Positions 52,501 to 60,260 of a stretch of 64,000 nt of DNA are shown piece after piece. Location: the NCBI RefSeq assembly GCF_003058055.1, contig NZ_QBTZ01000001.1:870501-934500 (forward strand), read 5' to 3'. Within the stretch, counting starts at the first letter, position 1. Each line of letters begins with the position of its first letter. The translations under genes were made by a program, and so were the position numbers. Under the pieces are notes generated by a model, which worked only from the letters and a program-made list of their open reading frames with translations, was not told the origin of the DNA and searched no databases. This DNA is from Acidovorax sp. 107. GTDB lineage: Bacteria; Pseudomonadota; Gammaproteobacteria; Burkholderiales; Burkholderiaceae_C.

Positions 52501-54351
52501 ATGTCGCTTCTGAAGACGCTCAAGGGCCAGATCCTGGTGGTGTCCACCGCCTGCATGGTGGCGGCGCTGCTGGTTCTCACGCTGGTGAACTACTTCTCGG
52601 CCCGCGCGCAGGCGCGGGTGTCGCTGGCGGAGGAGGGGCAGGCAACTGCCAAGAGCCATGCAGAGGCCATCGAGGAATGGACCCGTGCGAAAGCGGGAAT
52701 CATTGCCGCCTCCGTGGCAGCCTTTGACGAGCCCGAACCCGCCAAGTCTCTGGCCATGCTGCGCGACGCGGGCAAGTTCAGCACAGCGTATTTCGGGTAC
52801 GCCGACAAGAAGTACGTGTTTTCAGAGGCCCGCAACCTGCCGGCCGACTATGACCCCACCGCGCGCCCCTGGTACAAACAGGCCTCGCAGGCCGCAGCCC
52901 CGGTGGTCACACCGCCCTACATTTCTGCGTCCGACCAAAAGCTGGTCGTGACGTTTGCGGCCCCGGTGGGTGCGGGCTCTGCACTCAAGGGCGTGGCTGC
53001 GGGGGATGTCTACATGGAGTCGGTGGTTGCCAATGTGGCGTCCATTCAGCCCACCCCACAGAGCTTCGCCTTTCTGGTGTCAGCCGACGGCAAGATCATT
53101 GCCCACAAGGACCAGGGGCTCACGCTCAAGCCCATCACGGAGCTTTCCAAAGACCTCTCGATCGAGCCACTGCTCGCTGTGGCCAAGGACAAGGCGCTGC
53201 TGCCGACGGACATTGCCGGGCGCACTCGCCTGCTGAGTGTGGTGCCGATTGCGGGCACCTCCTGGATGCTGGTGGTAGCTCTGGACGAAAGCGAGGCCAT
53301 GGCACCCATTCGCTCGATGCTGGCCACATCGCTGGTGTCCAGCGTGCTGGTGCTGATCGTGGCGGCGGGGTTGCTGGGTGTGGTGCTCACCCGGCGTTTG
53401 CGTCAGCTCACGCTGGTGCGCGATGCCATGCATGAGATCGGCGCGGGCGATGGCGACCTGTCGCGCCGTATCGATGCGCATGGCGAGGACGAGCTCGCGC
53501 AGATCGCGGGCAGTTTCAACAGTTTTGCGGGCAAGCTCTCGGGCGTGCTCGCGCAGATCCGGGACGCCAGCAGCTCGGTGCGCGTGGCCGCCGAAGAGAT
53601 TGCCACTGGCAACCATGACCTGAGCGGCCGCACCGAGCTCACGGCGTCCAGCCTGCAAGAGACCTCGGCCTCCATGCAGCAACTCACTGAAACCGTGCGG
53701 CACAACGCAGACTCTGCGCGCCAGGCCAACCAGCTCGTGGCCCAGGCTTCCAACGTGGCGCAGCATGGCGGACAAGTGGTGGGCAATGTGGTGACCACCA
53801 TGGACCATATCAACGCGGCTTCGCGCAAGATCAACGACATCATCGGTGTCATCGACGGCATTGCCTTCCAGACCAACATCCTCGCGCTGAACGCCGCAGT
53901 GGAAGCGGCGCGGGCGGGCGAGCAAGGCCGGGGCTTTGCGGTGGTGGCGGGCGAGGTGCGCAGCTTGGCTCAGCGCAGCGCCGAGGCGGCGCGCGAGATC
54001 AAGACCTTGATCAACACCTCGGTGGAGCAGGTGGAAAACGGCTCGCGTCTGGTGCATGACGCGGGCACCACCATGACCGATATTGTCACTTCTGTTCAGC
54101 GCGTGACCGACATCATGGCCGAGATCACGGCGTCCACCAACGAGCAGAGCACCAGCATCAACGAGGTGGGGCAAGCCGTGGCCCACCTCGACCAGATGAC
54201 CCAGCAGAATGCGGCGCTGGTGGAGGAGAGTGCTGCCGCCGCGCAGAGCCTCAAGGACCAGTCGGTGCGGCTGTCGGAGGTGGTGGGCACCTTCCGCCTG
54301 TCCACCGACTCCACCCAGGCTGCGCCACGGCTGTCCCCGCCGGGCGGCTGA
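52501..54351 (+). CDS. Methyl-accepting chemotaxis protein with CACHE sensor
   Basis: 616 aa. TM1 at about residues 9-30, a periplasmic double-CACHE-like sensor to about 270 ([38 protein letters not shown] is the typical dCACHE block), TM2 at about 278-300, HAMP, and a signalling domain with the hairpin tip [40 protein letters not shown]. There is no CheR-tethering pentapeptide at the C-terminus (ends PRLSPPGG). Ligand unknown; this CACHE type often senses amino or organic acids. No chemotaxis genes are adjacent. GAGGGG precedes the ATG. Confidence 0.93.
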   Translation: MSLLKTLKGQILVVSTACMVAALLVLTLVNYFSARAQARVSLAEEGQATAKSHAEAIEEWTRAKAGIIAASVAAFDEPEPAKSLAMLRDAGKFSTAYFGYADKKYVFSEARNLPADYDPTARPWYKQASQAAAPVVTPPYISASDQKLVVTFAAPVGAGSALKGVAAGDVYMESVVANVASIQPTPQSFAFLVSADGKIIAHKDQGLTLKPITELSKDLSIEPLLAVAKDKALLPTDIAGRTRLLSVVPIAGTSWMLVVALDESEAMAPIRSMLATSLVSSVLVLIVAAGLLGVVLTRRLRQLTLVRDAMHEIGAGDGDLSRRIDAHGEDELAQIAGSFNSFAGKLSGVLAQIRDASSSVRVAAEEIATGNHDLSGRTELTASSLQETSASMQQLTETVRHNADSARQANQLVAQASNVAQHGGQVVGNVVTTMDHINAASRKINDIIGVIDGIAFQTNILALNAAVEAARAGEQGRGFAVVAGEVRSLAQRSAEAAREIKTLINTSVEQVENGSRLVHDAGTTMTDIVTSVQRVTDIMAEITASTNEQSTSINEVGQAVAHLDQMTQQNAALVEESAAAAQSLKDQSVRLSEVVGTFRLSTDSTQAAPRLSPPGG

Positions 54352-54515
54352 GCGGTTGGTCGGCTGGGGGCTCAAGGCATCCCAGGGTTGGAGACTCTGG
54401 CGCCGTGATAATCGGCGCCCATGTGCCGTCGTATCCTCTTTGTGCTTTTCGCCCTTCAGATGATGCTTGGAGCGCTTACGACTGGGCGGTATTGCGAGCC
54501 TGAAGGGCAGATGCC

Positions 54516-55466
54516 ATGACCCAATCGATGGACGCGGCTTTGCAGGCCTTTGCGCCCGCGCTACCCATGGCGGTGGCGTTGAGCGGGGGCGCGGACTCGA
54601 CCGCACTGCTGCTGGGCTGCGCGCGTCGCTGGCCCGGGCAGGTGCTGGCCATCCATGTACACCACGGGCTCCAGAAGGCTGCCGACGGTTTCGAGCAGCA
54701 TTGCGTGGCCTTGTGCGACCAGCTGGGTGTGTCTCTGCGTGTGCAGCGACTGGACGCGCGCCCCGCGCCCGGCCAGAGCCCCGAAGATGCCGCCCGCCAA
54801 GCCAGATACCAGGCATTGACGGCAGTAGCGCTGGAGAATCATGCAGTGGGTGCTATTCAATCCATAGCAATTGCGCAGCACGCCGACGACCAGGCCGAAA
54901 CCCTGTTGCTCGCTTTGTCGCGCGGCTCAGGCGTGGCGGGGCTGGCCGCGATGCCCGCCCGGTGGGAGCGGGGAGGGCTGGTCTGGCACCGTCCGCTGCT
55001 GCAAGTGGCAGCAACGGATGTGCGTCACTGGCTCAAGGCACGGGGCCAAGCCTGGGTGGAGGACCCCACCAACACCGATGTGCGCTTTACGCGCAACCGC
55101 ATTCGGGCGCAACTGCTGCCCGCGCTGGATGCGGCCTTTCCCTCCTTTCGCGATACCTTCGCTCGCTCGGCTGCCAACGCCGCCCAGGCGGCTGAATTGC
55201 TGCAGGAGATGGCGCAGCAAGATCTGTCCCTGGTGGGCATCCCCCCTGGGATCAAGGCCTTGCAGGAGCTCAGTCGCGCGCGCCAAGCCAATGCATTGCG
55301 CCATTGGTTGCGCCATACGCACCACACCACGCCGACTGGGGCGCAGCTGGGTGAATTGCTGAACCAGATCCAGTGCTGCACCACGCGGGGCCACCAAATC
55401 CGCATCAAGGTGGGCCGTGGGGTTGTGGTGCGATCGGGGTCCACGCTGGGCTGGTGCAGTCCGTAG
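54516..55466 (+). CDS. tilS: tRNA(Ile)-lysidine synthase
   Basis: 316 aa N-type PP-ATPase. The PP-loop SGGADSTALL (about residues 24-33) and HVHHGLQ, AQHADDQAETLLLALSRGSG and RFTRNRIR are the TilS motifs. It converts cytidine 34 of the CAU-anticodon tRNA-Ile to lysidine. The C-terminal part is short, as in small TilS forms. The stretch VALENHAVGAIQSIAI before the AQHADDQ motif is encoded by a repeat family A copy. Confidence 0.92.
   Translation: MTQSMDAALQAFAPALPMAVALSGGADSTALLLGCARRWPGQVLAIHVHHGLQKAADGFEQHCVALCDQLGVSLRVQRLDARPAPGQSPEDAARQARYQALTAVALENHAVGAIQSIAIAQHADDQAETLLLALSRGSGVAGLAAMPARWERGGLVWHRPLLQVAATDVRHWLKARGQAWVEDPTNTDVRFTRNRIRAQLLPALDAAFPSFRDTFARSAANAAQAAELLQEMAQQDLSLVGIPPGIKALQELSRARQANALRHWLRHTHHTTPTGAQLGELLNQIQCCTTRGHQIRIKVGRGVVVRSGSTLGWCSP
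54826..54880. repeat. Dispersed repeat family A inside tilS
   Basis: Reads GTAGCGCTGGAGAATCATGC, AGTGGGTGCTATTCAATCCA, TAGCAATTG. This follows the reference copy at 31978 (TAGCGCTAGAAGGATATGCG, CTGGCAGCTATCAATAAAGG) position by position with scattered changes. It is in frame and encodes part of TilS between the PP-loop and the HADDQ motif. Confidence 0.65.
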
Positions 55467-55656
55467 ATCCCGGGGGGGGGCTTTGTTCGCGCTCGGAGAC
55501 GGCGGATGTTGAAGCCAACCGATGTATCCCGCATCGCAGCCCGCCGCGACAAGGTCAAGCTGTCAGGGGGATCGGCGAAAGGTATCTTCAGCGGACGGGG
55601 CATGGGCGGCCTCAACAGCCGGAACCCCCTCTGAAATGAGGCATAATAGCGGGATT
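55467..55656. other. Gap between tilS and tRNA-Ser with a G9 tract
   Basis: A run of nine G (55472-55480) follows six bases after the tilS stop codon. The rest holds no convincing gene; a 42-codon frame at 55507-55635 was considered and rejected. A -10-like CATAAT at 55642-55647 lies just before the tRNA. Confidence 0.5.
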
Positions 55657-55749
55657 GGAAACGTGACCGAGTGGCCGAAGGTGCTCCCCTGCTAAGGGAG
55701 TATGGGGTGTAGAGCCTCATCGAGGGTTCGAATCCCTCCGTTTCCGCCA
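55657..55749 (+). tRNA. tRNA-Ser (anticodon GCT)
   Basis: 93 nt. Acceptor GGAAACG pairs with CGTTTCC, followed by discriminator G and an encoded CCA (55747-55749). The anticodon GCT is at 55691-55693, there is a long variable arm typical of serine tRNAs, and the T-loop GGTTCGAATCC is present. It reads AGC/AGU codons. The 3' 13 nt are part of the phage attachment site. Confidence 0.97.
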
Positions 55750-56043
55750 ACCATCAGGAAAAGCTGCAAGCATGGCCTTAAAGCCATCTGCAGCTTTTTT
55801 TTCGTCTTCGCGTTCTGACTGTTCCAAGTCCTCGGCCATCGCGGCCATGAACGCATGCGCAGGGTCCTCGCCAAGGATTGCGCGCAATTTGCCCCGAACG
55901 CGCCAGTTCGCAGGCCTTTCTCCCTTCTTGATCTTCGCCAAGTTCGCTTGCTCCATGTCGAGCAAAGCGGCTAGCTTTCGCTGGCTTCCAGCTATCGAAG
56001 TTGCATCATCGATTAATTTATTTAATTCAATATCGATATACAT
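55717..56043 (-). CDS. Phage HTH regulator (DUF3693-like repressor candidate)
   Basis: 108 aa from the ATG at 56043 (a TTG at 56073 is an alternative). HTH-like region SIAGSQRKLAALLDMEQANLAKIKKGERP, then an acidic helix. It is transcribed away from the phage genes and its start overlaps a 17-bp direct repeat, as for a lysogeny-type repressor. The last codons (RDSNPR) lie in host tRNA sequence. In the excised circle the frame would instead run 27 codons past WRKR, antisense to the recombinase gene, to give about 129 aa. It also contains, in sense of the other strand, the terminator that follows the tRNA. Confidence 0.75.
   Translation of the reverse strand: MYIDIELNKLIDDATSIAGSQRKLAALLDMEQANLAKIKKGERPANWRVRGKLRAILGEDPAHAFMAAMAEDLEQSEREDEKKAADGFKAMLAAFPDGWRKRRDSNPR
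55737..55750. repeat. attL core
   Basis: TCCGTTTCCGCCAA, formed by the last bases of tRNA-Ser plus one A. Identical to 62838-62851. Confidence 0.88.
55760..55802 (+). terminator. Phage-borne terminator behind tRNA-Ser
   Basis: AAAGCTGCA (55760-55768) pairs with TGCAGCTTT (55789-55797), with an inner ATGGC/GCCAT stem (55772-55776 and 55783-55787) and eight T at the end. It starts 10 nt after attL and can end tRNA-Ser transcription, replacing the host terminator now 7.1 kb away. It also codes for the C-terminal part of the phage regulator on the other strand. Confidence 0.8.
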
Positions 56044-56093
56044 ATGACTACACTCCGGCTCGTTGATATACAAATGACTACGATGTCATTTGG
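56035..56093. promoter_or_regulatory. Candidate operators of the phage regulator
   Basis: GATATACATATGACTAC (56035-56051) and GATATACAAATGACTAC (56065-56081) differ at one base and lie 30 bp apart, about three helical turns. A partial inverted copy (GATGTCATTTGG, 56082-56093) follows. They sit between the regulator and the rightward phage genes, so they probably mediate autoregulation and repression. Confidence 0.65.
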
Positions 56094-56116
56094 ACAATTC
56101 TCACACAGGAGCCGCC

Positions 56117-56467
56117 ATGTCCGCCACAGTGCCACTTCGCACACCCCCAGCCACCAAAGGCGCTGCACGCGCTGTGGCGGCTCCTGCAGCGTCAGTGCTG
56201 GGGGTGTGCACCACCTACACCATCGACTGCCCTCCGGGCATGCTCCACGCCCGCAAGACGCGTAAGCGCTTCGCCAGCGTTTCGGCCTTCGATGGCTACA
56301 TCGGTGAACTGCGGCGTGTCGGTCGGGTTGTTGATTTCATTTCGCCTACTCACGCTGTCCTTGCACCTCTTGACTTCCCGAATGGCTCCGGGGTGCTGTT
56401 CATGTTCGCTGATGCAACGCCCACGGTGGGCGGCAAGCGCAGCGCCGCCGCCGGGGGTGTTGCATGA
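56117..56467 (+). CDS. Phage small protein of unknown function
   Basis: 116 aa from the ATG at 56117, with AGGAG seven bases ahead. It has an Ala/Pro-rich N-terminus and a folded part (TTYTIDCPPGMLHARKTRKRFASVSAFDGYIGELRRVGRVVDFISPTH). No signal peptide or recognised family. It overlaps the start of the initiator gene by 4 nt, as the first rightward phage gene, so an early regulatory or replication role is plausible. Confidence 0.7.
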   Translation: MSATVPLRTPPATKGAARAVAAPAASVLGVCTTYTIDCPPGMLHARKTRKRFASVSAFDGYIGELRRVGRVVDFISPTHAVLAPLDFPNGSGVLFMFADATPTVGGKRSAAAGGVA

Positions 56468-57435
56468 GCGATTTCATGGCCCCCCGTCCTGTAACACGGG
56501 GGGAAAGCCCGAAGGGCCAGCAGGTCGCAAAAATCGACTGGCTGAACTGCACATTTGCAGAGCCTGCAATGTCTGTTGAAGGCTTTGTATCCTTGCTGGG
56601 CCGCATGCTGGGCCGTCCAGTCTCCGGCATCGCTGATCGCGGCATGCTCGGGTTCGATAGCTCCGTGAAGCTGTTTGCGCGCCATGGCTCCCTGACCAGT
56701 CCCATCGGCTGCATTGCTTTTGGCGGTGAATCACAGCGCGGTCGCTGGCTTTTCCAGTTGACCGGCGGCGGCTGTCAATTTGTGCGCGATTGGGCGGGCC
56801 TTCGTGACTTGCTCGAAAGCCTTGACGCCAAGCTAACCCGCGTCGATCTTGCCGTGGATTTTCTCGAAGGGGAACACACCGTAGAGGAAGCCGTGACCCT
56901 CTATCAAACGGGCGGCTTTCAGTTGAGCGGTCGGCCACCTTCAAGCCGTCTTGATGGCGACTGGATCAATGGTCATCAGGGCCGCACGCTCTACATCGGC
57001 AAAGCCCAAAACGGCAAGATGCTGCGCGTCTACGAAAAGGGCCGCCAGCTTGGCGACCCCGATAGCCAATGGACTCGCTTTGAAGTCCAGCTAGGCAGCC
57101 GTGACCGCGTTATCCCCTTCGACGTTCTCACTGATCGGGATGCATTTTTCGCTGGATGCTATCCCGCCCTCGCCTCCTTCATTGATGAAGCTGCAGAGGC
57201 CATCCCAACGCTCACCAAGGGCGGCGAAGTCACGCTGGCCCATCTCGTCTATCACGCGAAGCGCTGCTACGGCAAGTTGTTCGGAACGCTGCTGGAACAG
57301 ACCAACGCAACCAACGCCGATCTGGTCGAGGAAGTCCGCATTGTCGGTATCCCGCGCCGGGTCAATCTTTCCAGTCTGGCGGCTGGCGTTACGTGGGCCG
57401 ACGTTCAGGCCCAACACCAAAAGGTATCGCTATGA
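56464..57435 (+). CDS. Phage rolling-circle replication initiator (Rep_trans/RstA-like)
   Basis: 323 aa. The block LDAKLTRVDLAVDFLEGEHTVEEA and the later LRVYEKGRQLGDPDSQWTRFEVQLG are characteristic of the Rep_trans initiators found in CTXphi RstA and related inoviruses. The Tyr of VYEKG is a candidate nicking residue. It starts phage DNA replication by nicking the double-stranded circle. It overlaps both neighbours at ATGA junctions, showing tight translational coupling. Confidence 0.87.
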   Translation: MSDFMAPRPVTRGESPKGQQVAKIDWLNCTFAEPAMSVEGFVSLLGRMLGRPVSGIADRGMLGFDSSVKLFARHGSLTSPIGCIAFGGESQRGRWLFQLTGGGCQFVRDWAGLRDLLESLDAKLTRVDLAVDFLEGEHTVEEAVTLYQTGGFQLSGRPPSSRLDGDWINGHQGRTLYIGKAQNGKMLRVYEKGRQLGDPDSQWTRFEVQLGSRDRVIPFDVLTDRDAFFAGCYPALASFIDEAAEAIPTLTKGGEVTLAHLVYHAKRCYGKLFGTLLEQTNATNADLVEEVRIVGIPRRVNLSSLAAGVTWADVQAQHQKVSL

Positions 57436-57737
57436 GCAAAATGCAAATCGTGGGTTTCGAGGGTTCTTCTGGCGTTGGCAAGACCAGCGGCAAAGCCTAT
57501 GCAATGGGCCAGATTCATACTCTGGCAACACTGGCCGAACCGTTCAGCGAGAACGGTATTTCCAAGGGTCAGATGGGCACCACCTACCGCTGCCCTCTCC
57601 CACTGGTCGAGAAGATCAAGCACCTACAGCCACCCTTTGCCGCTGATGTGGACGTGCGCCCCGTTATGCGCTTTGGCAAGCGTGAGGACGAGGTGTTTGA
57701 CATCCTGCCTCTTTCCACGGCTAAAGCTGCTGCGTGA
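57432..57737 (+). CDS. Phage ssDNA-binding protein candidate (gpV-like)
   Basis: 101 aa. Position directly after the initiator and size fit the gene V-type protein that coats single-stranded phage DNA. The sequence (MSKMQIVGFEGSSGVGKTSGKAYAM...YRCPLPLVEKIKHLQPP) shows no diagnostic motif I can name; the GSSGVGKT string looks like a P-loop but the protein is too small for an ATPase. Function is mainly by context. Confidence 0.65.
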   Translation: MSKMQIVGFEGSSGVGKTSGKAYAMGQIHTLATLAEPFSENGISKGQMGTTYRCPLPLVEKIKHLQPPFAADVDVRPVMRFGKREDEVFDILPLSTAKAAA

Positions 57738-57943
57738 TGGAACTCGATCTGTCGCTGTTTGCCCAGCGCATCGCCATGATCGCCTGCCTGTCTGGTTTCG
57801 TCGGCGGCGTGCTGGCCATCCTCGCTCATGGCGCAGTCGTCGCCATTTCTGACCGCCTCCGCGCCCGTGCCCGCACGCTTCAAAACGTCGCCCAGGCACG
57901 TATCCGCCAGCAGGCAATTCTGCGGGCCATGCCACGTGGCTGA
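57737..57943 (+). CDS. Phage small membrane protein 1
   Basis: 68 aa from the ATG at 57737 (GTG at 57734 possible). One membrane helix (IAMIACLSGFVGGVLAILAHGAVVA) followed by a basic tail (RLRARARTLQNVAQARIRQQ). Start and neighbours overlap, in the position of minor coat genes VII/IX in Ff phages. Role by context only. Confidence 0.65.
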   Translation: MELDLSLFAQRIAMIACLSGFVGGVLAILAHGAVVAISDRLRARARTLQNVAQARIRQQAILRAMPRG

Positions 57944-58145
57944 CCCAACAGTCATCGAATGCGCCACCGCCTGCACGGTCACGGTGGTGCATGAATTAAG
58001 CCTCCCGCCCCTGCAATTGACGCCGGAGCAGGGAGCATTAATCAGCAGTGCTGTCCTGCTGGTCTGGGCGGCTGGATGGGGCATTCGAATGCTCATCCAG
58101 ACCATCCGGTCTTCCGACAGTGAACCAACCGAAAAGGAAAACTGA
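57936..58145 (+). CDS. Phage small membrane protein 2
   Basis: 69 aa from a GTG at 57936 that overlaps the previous stop by 8 nt. A polar N-terminus (ADPTVIECATACTVTVVHEL) precedes one membrane helix (ALISSAVLLVWAAGWGIRMLI) and an acidic tail. Probable minor coat protein at one virion tip (VII/IX-like). GGAAAAC then leads into the major coat gene. Confidence 0.65.
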   Translation: MADPTVIECATACTVTVVHELSLPPLQLTPEQGALISSAVLLVWAAGWGIRMLIQTIRSSDSEPTEKEN

Positions 58146-58146
58146 A

Positions 58147-58398
58147 ATGCAAGTTCTCAACCGTACCCGCGTGCCTTTCTCGATTAAGGCAAAAGTTGCT
58201 GGCTTGGTCGCCGTGGCCATGGCTTCCGCTATGACTGCTCCTGCTGCATTCGCACAGGCGACTGACGCTGTGGACGTGTCTGGTGTCACTGCCAAGATCA
58301 CTGCGCAGCTGGGTCCCATTGGCCTGATCGGCGTTGCCGTTCTGGGCGTGGTGGTTGCCATCATGGCCTTCAAGTGGGTCCGTCGCTCGCTGTCCTAA
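58147..58398 (+). CDS. Phage major coat protein (pVIII-like)
   Basis: 83 aa precursor. The basic leader and hydrophobic core (AKVAGLVAVAMASAMTAPAAFA) end in an AFA cleavage site, leaving a mature protein of 47 residues. This has an amphipathic start (QATDAVDVSGVTAKITAQLG), one membrane helix (IGLIGVAVLGVVVAIMAF) and a basic end (KWVRRSLS) that faces the DNA, exactly the pVIII design. About 2,000 or more copies form the filament in this family. Confidence 0.88.
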   Translation: MQVLNRTRVPFSIKAKVAGLVAVAMASAMTAPAAFAQATDAVDVSGVTAKITAQLGPIGLIGVAVLGVVVAIMAFKWVRRSLS

Positions 58399-58479
58399 GC
58401 GGCTACGCATGCGCTCCCTGACCGGCCGGCAGGGGCCTTGCAAAAGCTCACGCGGTGGGCTTCTCCAAGGTGCAAACAA

Positions 58480-58539
58480 ATGGGCCTTTTCGTCATCCTC
58501 GCAATCCTCGGTGCAGCATGGTTCATCTTTACCGCCTGA
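58480..58539 (+). CDS. 19-residue hydrophobic phage peptide
   Basis: The ATG at 58480 follows AAGGTG and opens MGLFVILAILGAAWFIFTA then TGA. The whole product is one membrane helix. Its last codons overlap the start of the adsorption protein gene (58518), suggesting a leader for translational coupling or a very small coat/assembly protein. It is too short for automatic gene calling. No homologue known to me. Confidence 0.5.
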   Translation: MGLFVILAILGAAWFIFTA

Positions 58540-59960
58540 TTGTTGCTTTTCTGCTTGCGTGCTTCTCGTTGCATGCCTCTGCGGCCCTCACCCCTGTGGT
58601 CCAGTACCGTGACAGCCTCAACAGGGTGGACACTGCTTCCGGCCTTGTTGCGTGGTGGCAGGCCTATGATCCCAAGTTTGCATGCGGTGGCCCCTCACTC
58701 GACAAGCCCGCAACATGGGAAGCGCGCAACGTCACTCCGCAACAGTTTGATCTCTACAAAGTGGGTTCGTATTGCAACGATCAGGGCACTTACAACACTT
58801 TGACGCAAAGCCCAACTGCTGCAGGTTCAGCCTGTCCGGCTAATTCCTCGGCGTCCGGCGGTTCCTGCACCTGCAACACTGGCTACGATGAAATTAACGG
58901 CTCTTGTGAGCCTCGCAACAACAATCGCACAGCCTGCTGGAACTGGAGCCTGCAAAACGTTTTGCCCGGTGGTGAGCTTGTCACCACGCAACGGCTCCAA
59001 GGCAAGATAGCTCACGGGACGCAGTTTTGCACCGATATCGGTTCAGGCTATGGCATTGGCTCCGGCAAGGGCTGCAAGGTCACATTCGATCTCGAAATCT
59101 CCATGGGCTATGGCTCTGAGTCTTCGCCCCAGTACGTATCTGAGGGCAAGTTTGATTTCGCCAGCAACGGCAACACCGTCGACCAAAGTTGCAACCTCGG
59201 ACCCGGTGAGCAGCCCAAGCCAGTGCCACCCGAAGAGAAATGTCCCAATGGCTATACAGGCACCGTGAACGGCGTCGAGGTCTGCATAAACAAGGTGCCC
59301 GACAGCGGTGCTGATGGTGGGTCAAGCGAGACCGAGACGAACGACGGCACTGAGACCACGACACGGCGTGTTGATCGCTCCACCAACTGCGAGGGCGACA
59401 AGTGCACCACGACAACCACCACCACGACGACTCGCCGTAACAACAGTACTGGCGCGACGACGACAACCACCACCACGTCAACGTCTACCACCTCAAAGCC
59501 CGGTTTCTGCCAAGAAAACCCCTCTTCAAAGCTCTGCAAAGACGGCAAGGAAGACGGCTCATCGTTCGGTGGTTCCTGCTCTGGCGGCTTCACCTGCGAG
59601 GGCGATGCCATCCAGTGCGCCATGGCTCAGGAACAGCACCGCAGGGCCTGCAAATTGTTTGACGACAAGGATTCGCCTGAATACAAGCTCTACGACGCTG
59701 AGAAGAATAAGACCGGCAAGGTCACAGGCACGCTCGAGGGAAATCGAACGGTCAACATCGGCACCACGCTATCAACTACTGATCAATTTCTAGGCGGTGG
59801 CGGCACGTGTCCAGCGGATGACGTTATAGACCTTGGCGACGGTCAAACCTTCGCCATCCCTTACTCAAAGCTTTGCCCCTTCCTCGCGATGCTGGGCAAC
59901 GTGCTGCTCATCGTTGCATCGATTTCTTCTGTCTTCATCATCATCAAGCGGGGTGCCTAA
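58518..59960 (+). CDS. Phage adsorption/minor coat protein (pIII-like)
   Basis: 480 aa from the ATG at 58518. Sec signal (IVAFLLACFSLHASA), a Cys-rich N-terminal region with CPANSSASGGSCTCNTGYDEINGSC, a Thr-rich linker at about residues 290-335 with long T runs, a Cys-rich C-terminal domain and one final membrane helix (FLAMLGNVLLIVASISSVFIIIKRG). This layout matches pIII-type attachment proteins, which bind pilus and Tol receptors. N-terminal domain determines host range and shares no motif I recognise. Confidence 0.82.
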   Translation: MVHLYRLIVAFLLACFSLHASAALTPVVQYRDSLNRVDTASGLVAWWQAYDPKFACGGPSLDKPATWEARNVTPQQFDLYKVGSYCNDQGTYNTLTQSPTAAGSACPANSSASGGSCTCNTGYDEINGSCEPRNNNRTACWNWSLQNVLPGGELVTTQRLQGKIAHGTQFCTDIGSGYGIGSGKGCKVTFDLEISMGYGSESSPQYVSEGKFDFASNGNTVDQSCNLGPGEQPKPVPPEEKCPNGYTGTVNGVEVCINKVPDSGADGGSSETETNDGTETTTRRVDRSTNCEGDKCTTTTTTTTTRRNNSTGATTTTTTTSTSTTSKPGFCQENPSSKLCKDGKEDGSSFGGSCSGGFTCEGDAIQCAMAQEQHRRACKLFDDKDSPEYKLYDAEKNKTGKVTGTLEGNRTVNIGTTLSTTDQFLGGGGTCPADDVIDLGDGQTFAIPYSKLCPFLAMLGNVLLIVASISSVFIIIKRGA

Positions 59961-60260
59961 ATGCCTGCATTCATCGGTATGTTCGGCGGCATGCTCCTGT
60001 CGCTCGTCGGCAGTCTTGTGGGCCGTGTTCTGGCTTCTTTGGGCATGTCGCTGGTCACCTTCTACGGCATGACACAGGCCATCGATTTCCTTAAGGGATT
60101 GATCGTCCAAAACCTCTCCCAGTTGCCCGCCACAGTGGTGCAAATTCTCGCGCTGATGAAAGTTGGCACTGCGCTGTCCATCGTCTTCTCGGCCATGTTC
60201 GCCAGCATGCTGCTCAACGGCTTGAACAGCGACACATTCAAGAAGTGGGTGGTTAACTAA
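59961..60260 (+). CDS. Phage minor coat protein pVI-like (DUF2523)
   Basis: 99 aa, nearly all hydrophobic, with three membrane helices (MFGGMLLSLVGSLVGRVLASLGMSL, LPATVVQILALMKVG, ALSIVFSAMFASMLLNGL). Size and place between pIII and Zot match the DUF2523/pVI family. It starts directly after the pIII stop codon and its last base overlaps the Zot ATG region. Confidence 0.82.
   Translation: MPAFIGMFGGMLLSLVGSLVGRVLASLGMSLVTFYGMTQAIDFLKGLIVQNLSQLPATVVQILALMKVGTALSIVFSAMFASMLLNGLNSDTFKKWVVN

Noticed and set aside
50898..52580. 560-codon minus-strand frame over accA
   Set aside because: Shadow of accA and the glycosylase gene; no motif, no ribosome-binding site.
55507..55635. 42-codon frame starting MLKPTDVSRIAARRD between tilS and tRNA-Ser
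   Set aside because: Looks faintly protein-like but lacks a ribosome-binding site and any known relative; evidence too thin.
57432..57737. P-loop-like GSSGVGKTSG in the 101-residue phage protein
   Set aside because: Protein is too small for a P-loop NTPase and lacks a Walker B; position fits an ssDNA-binding protein.
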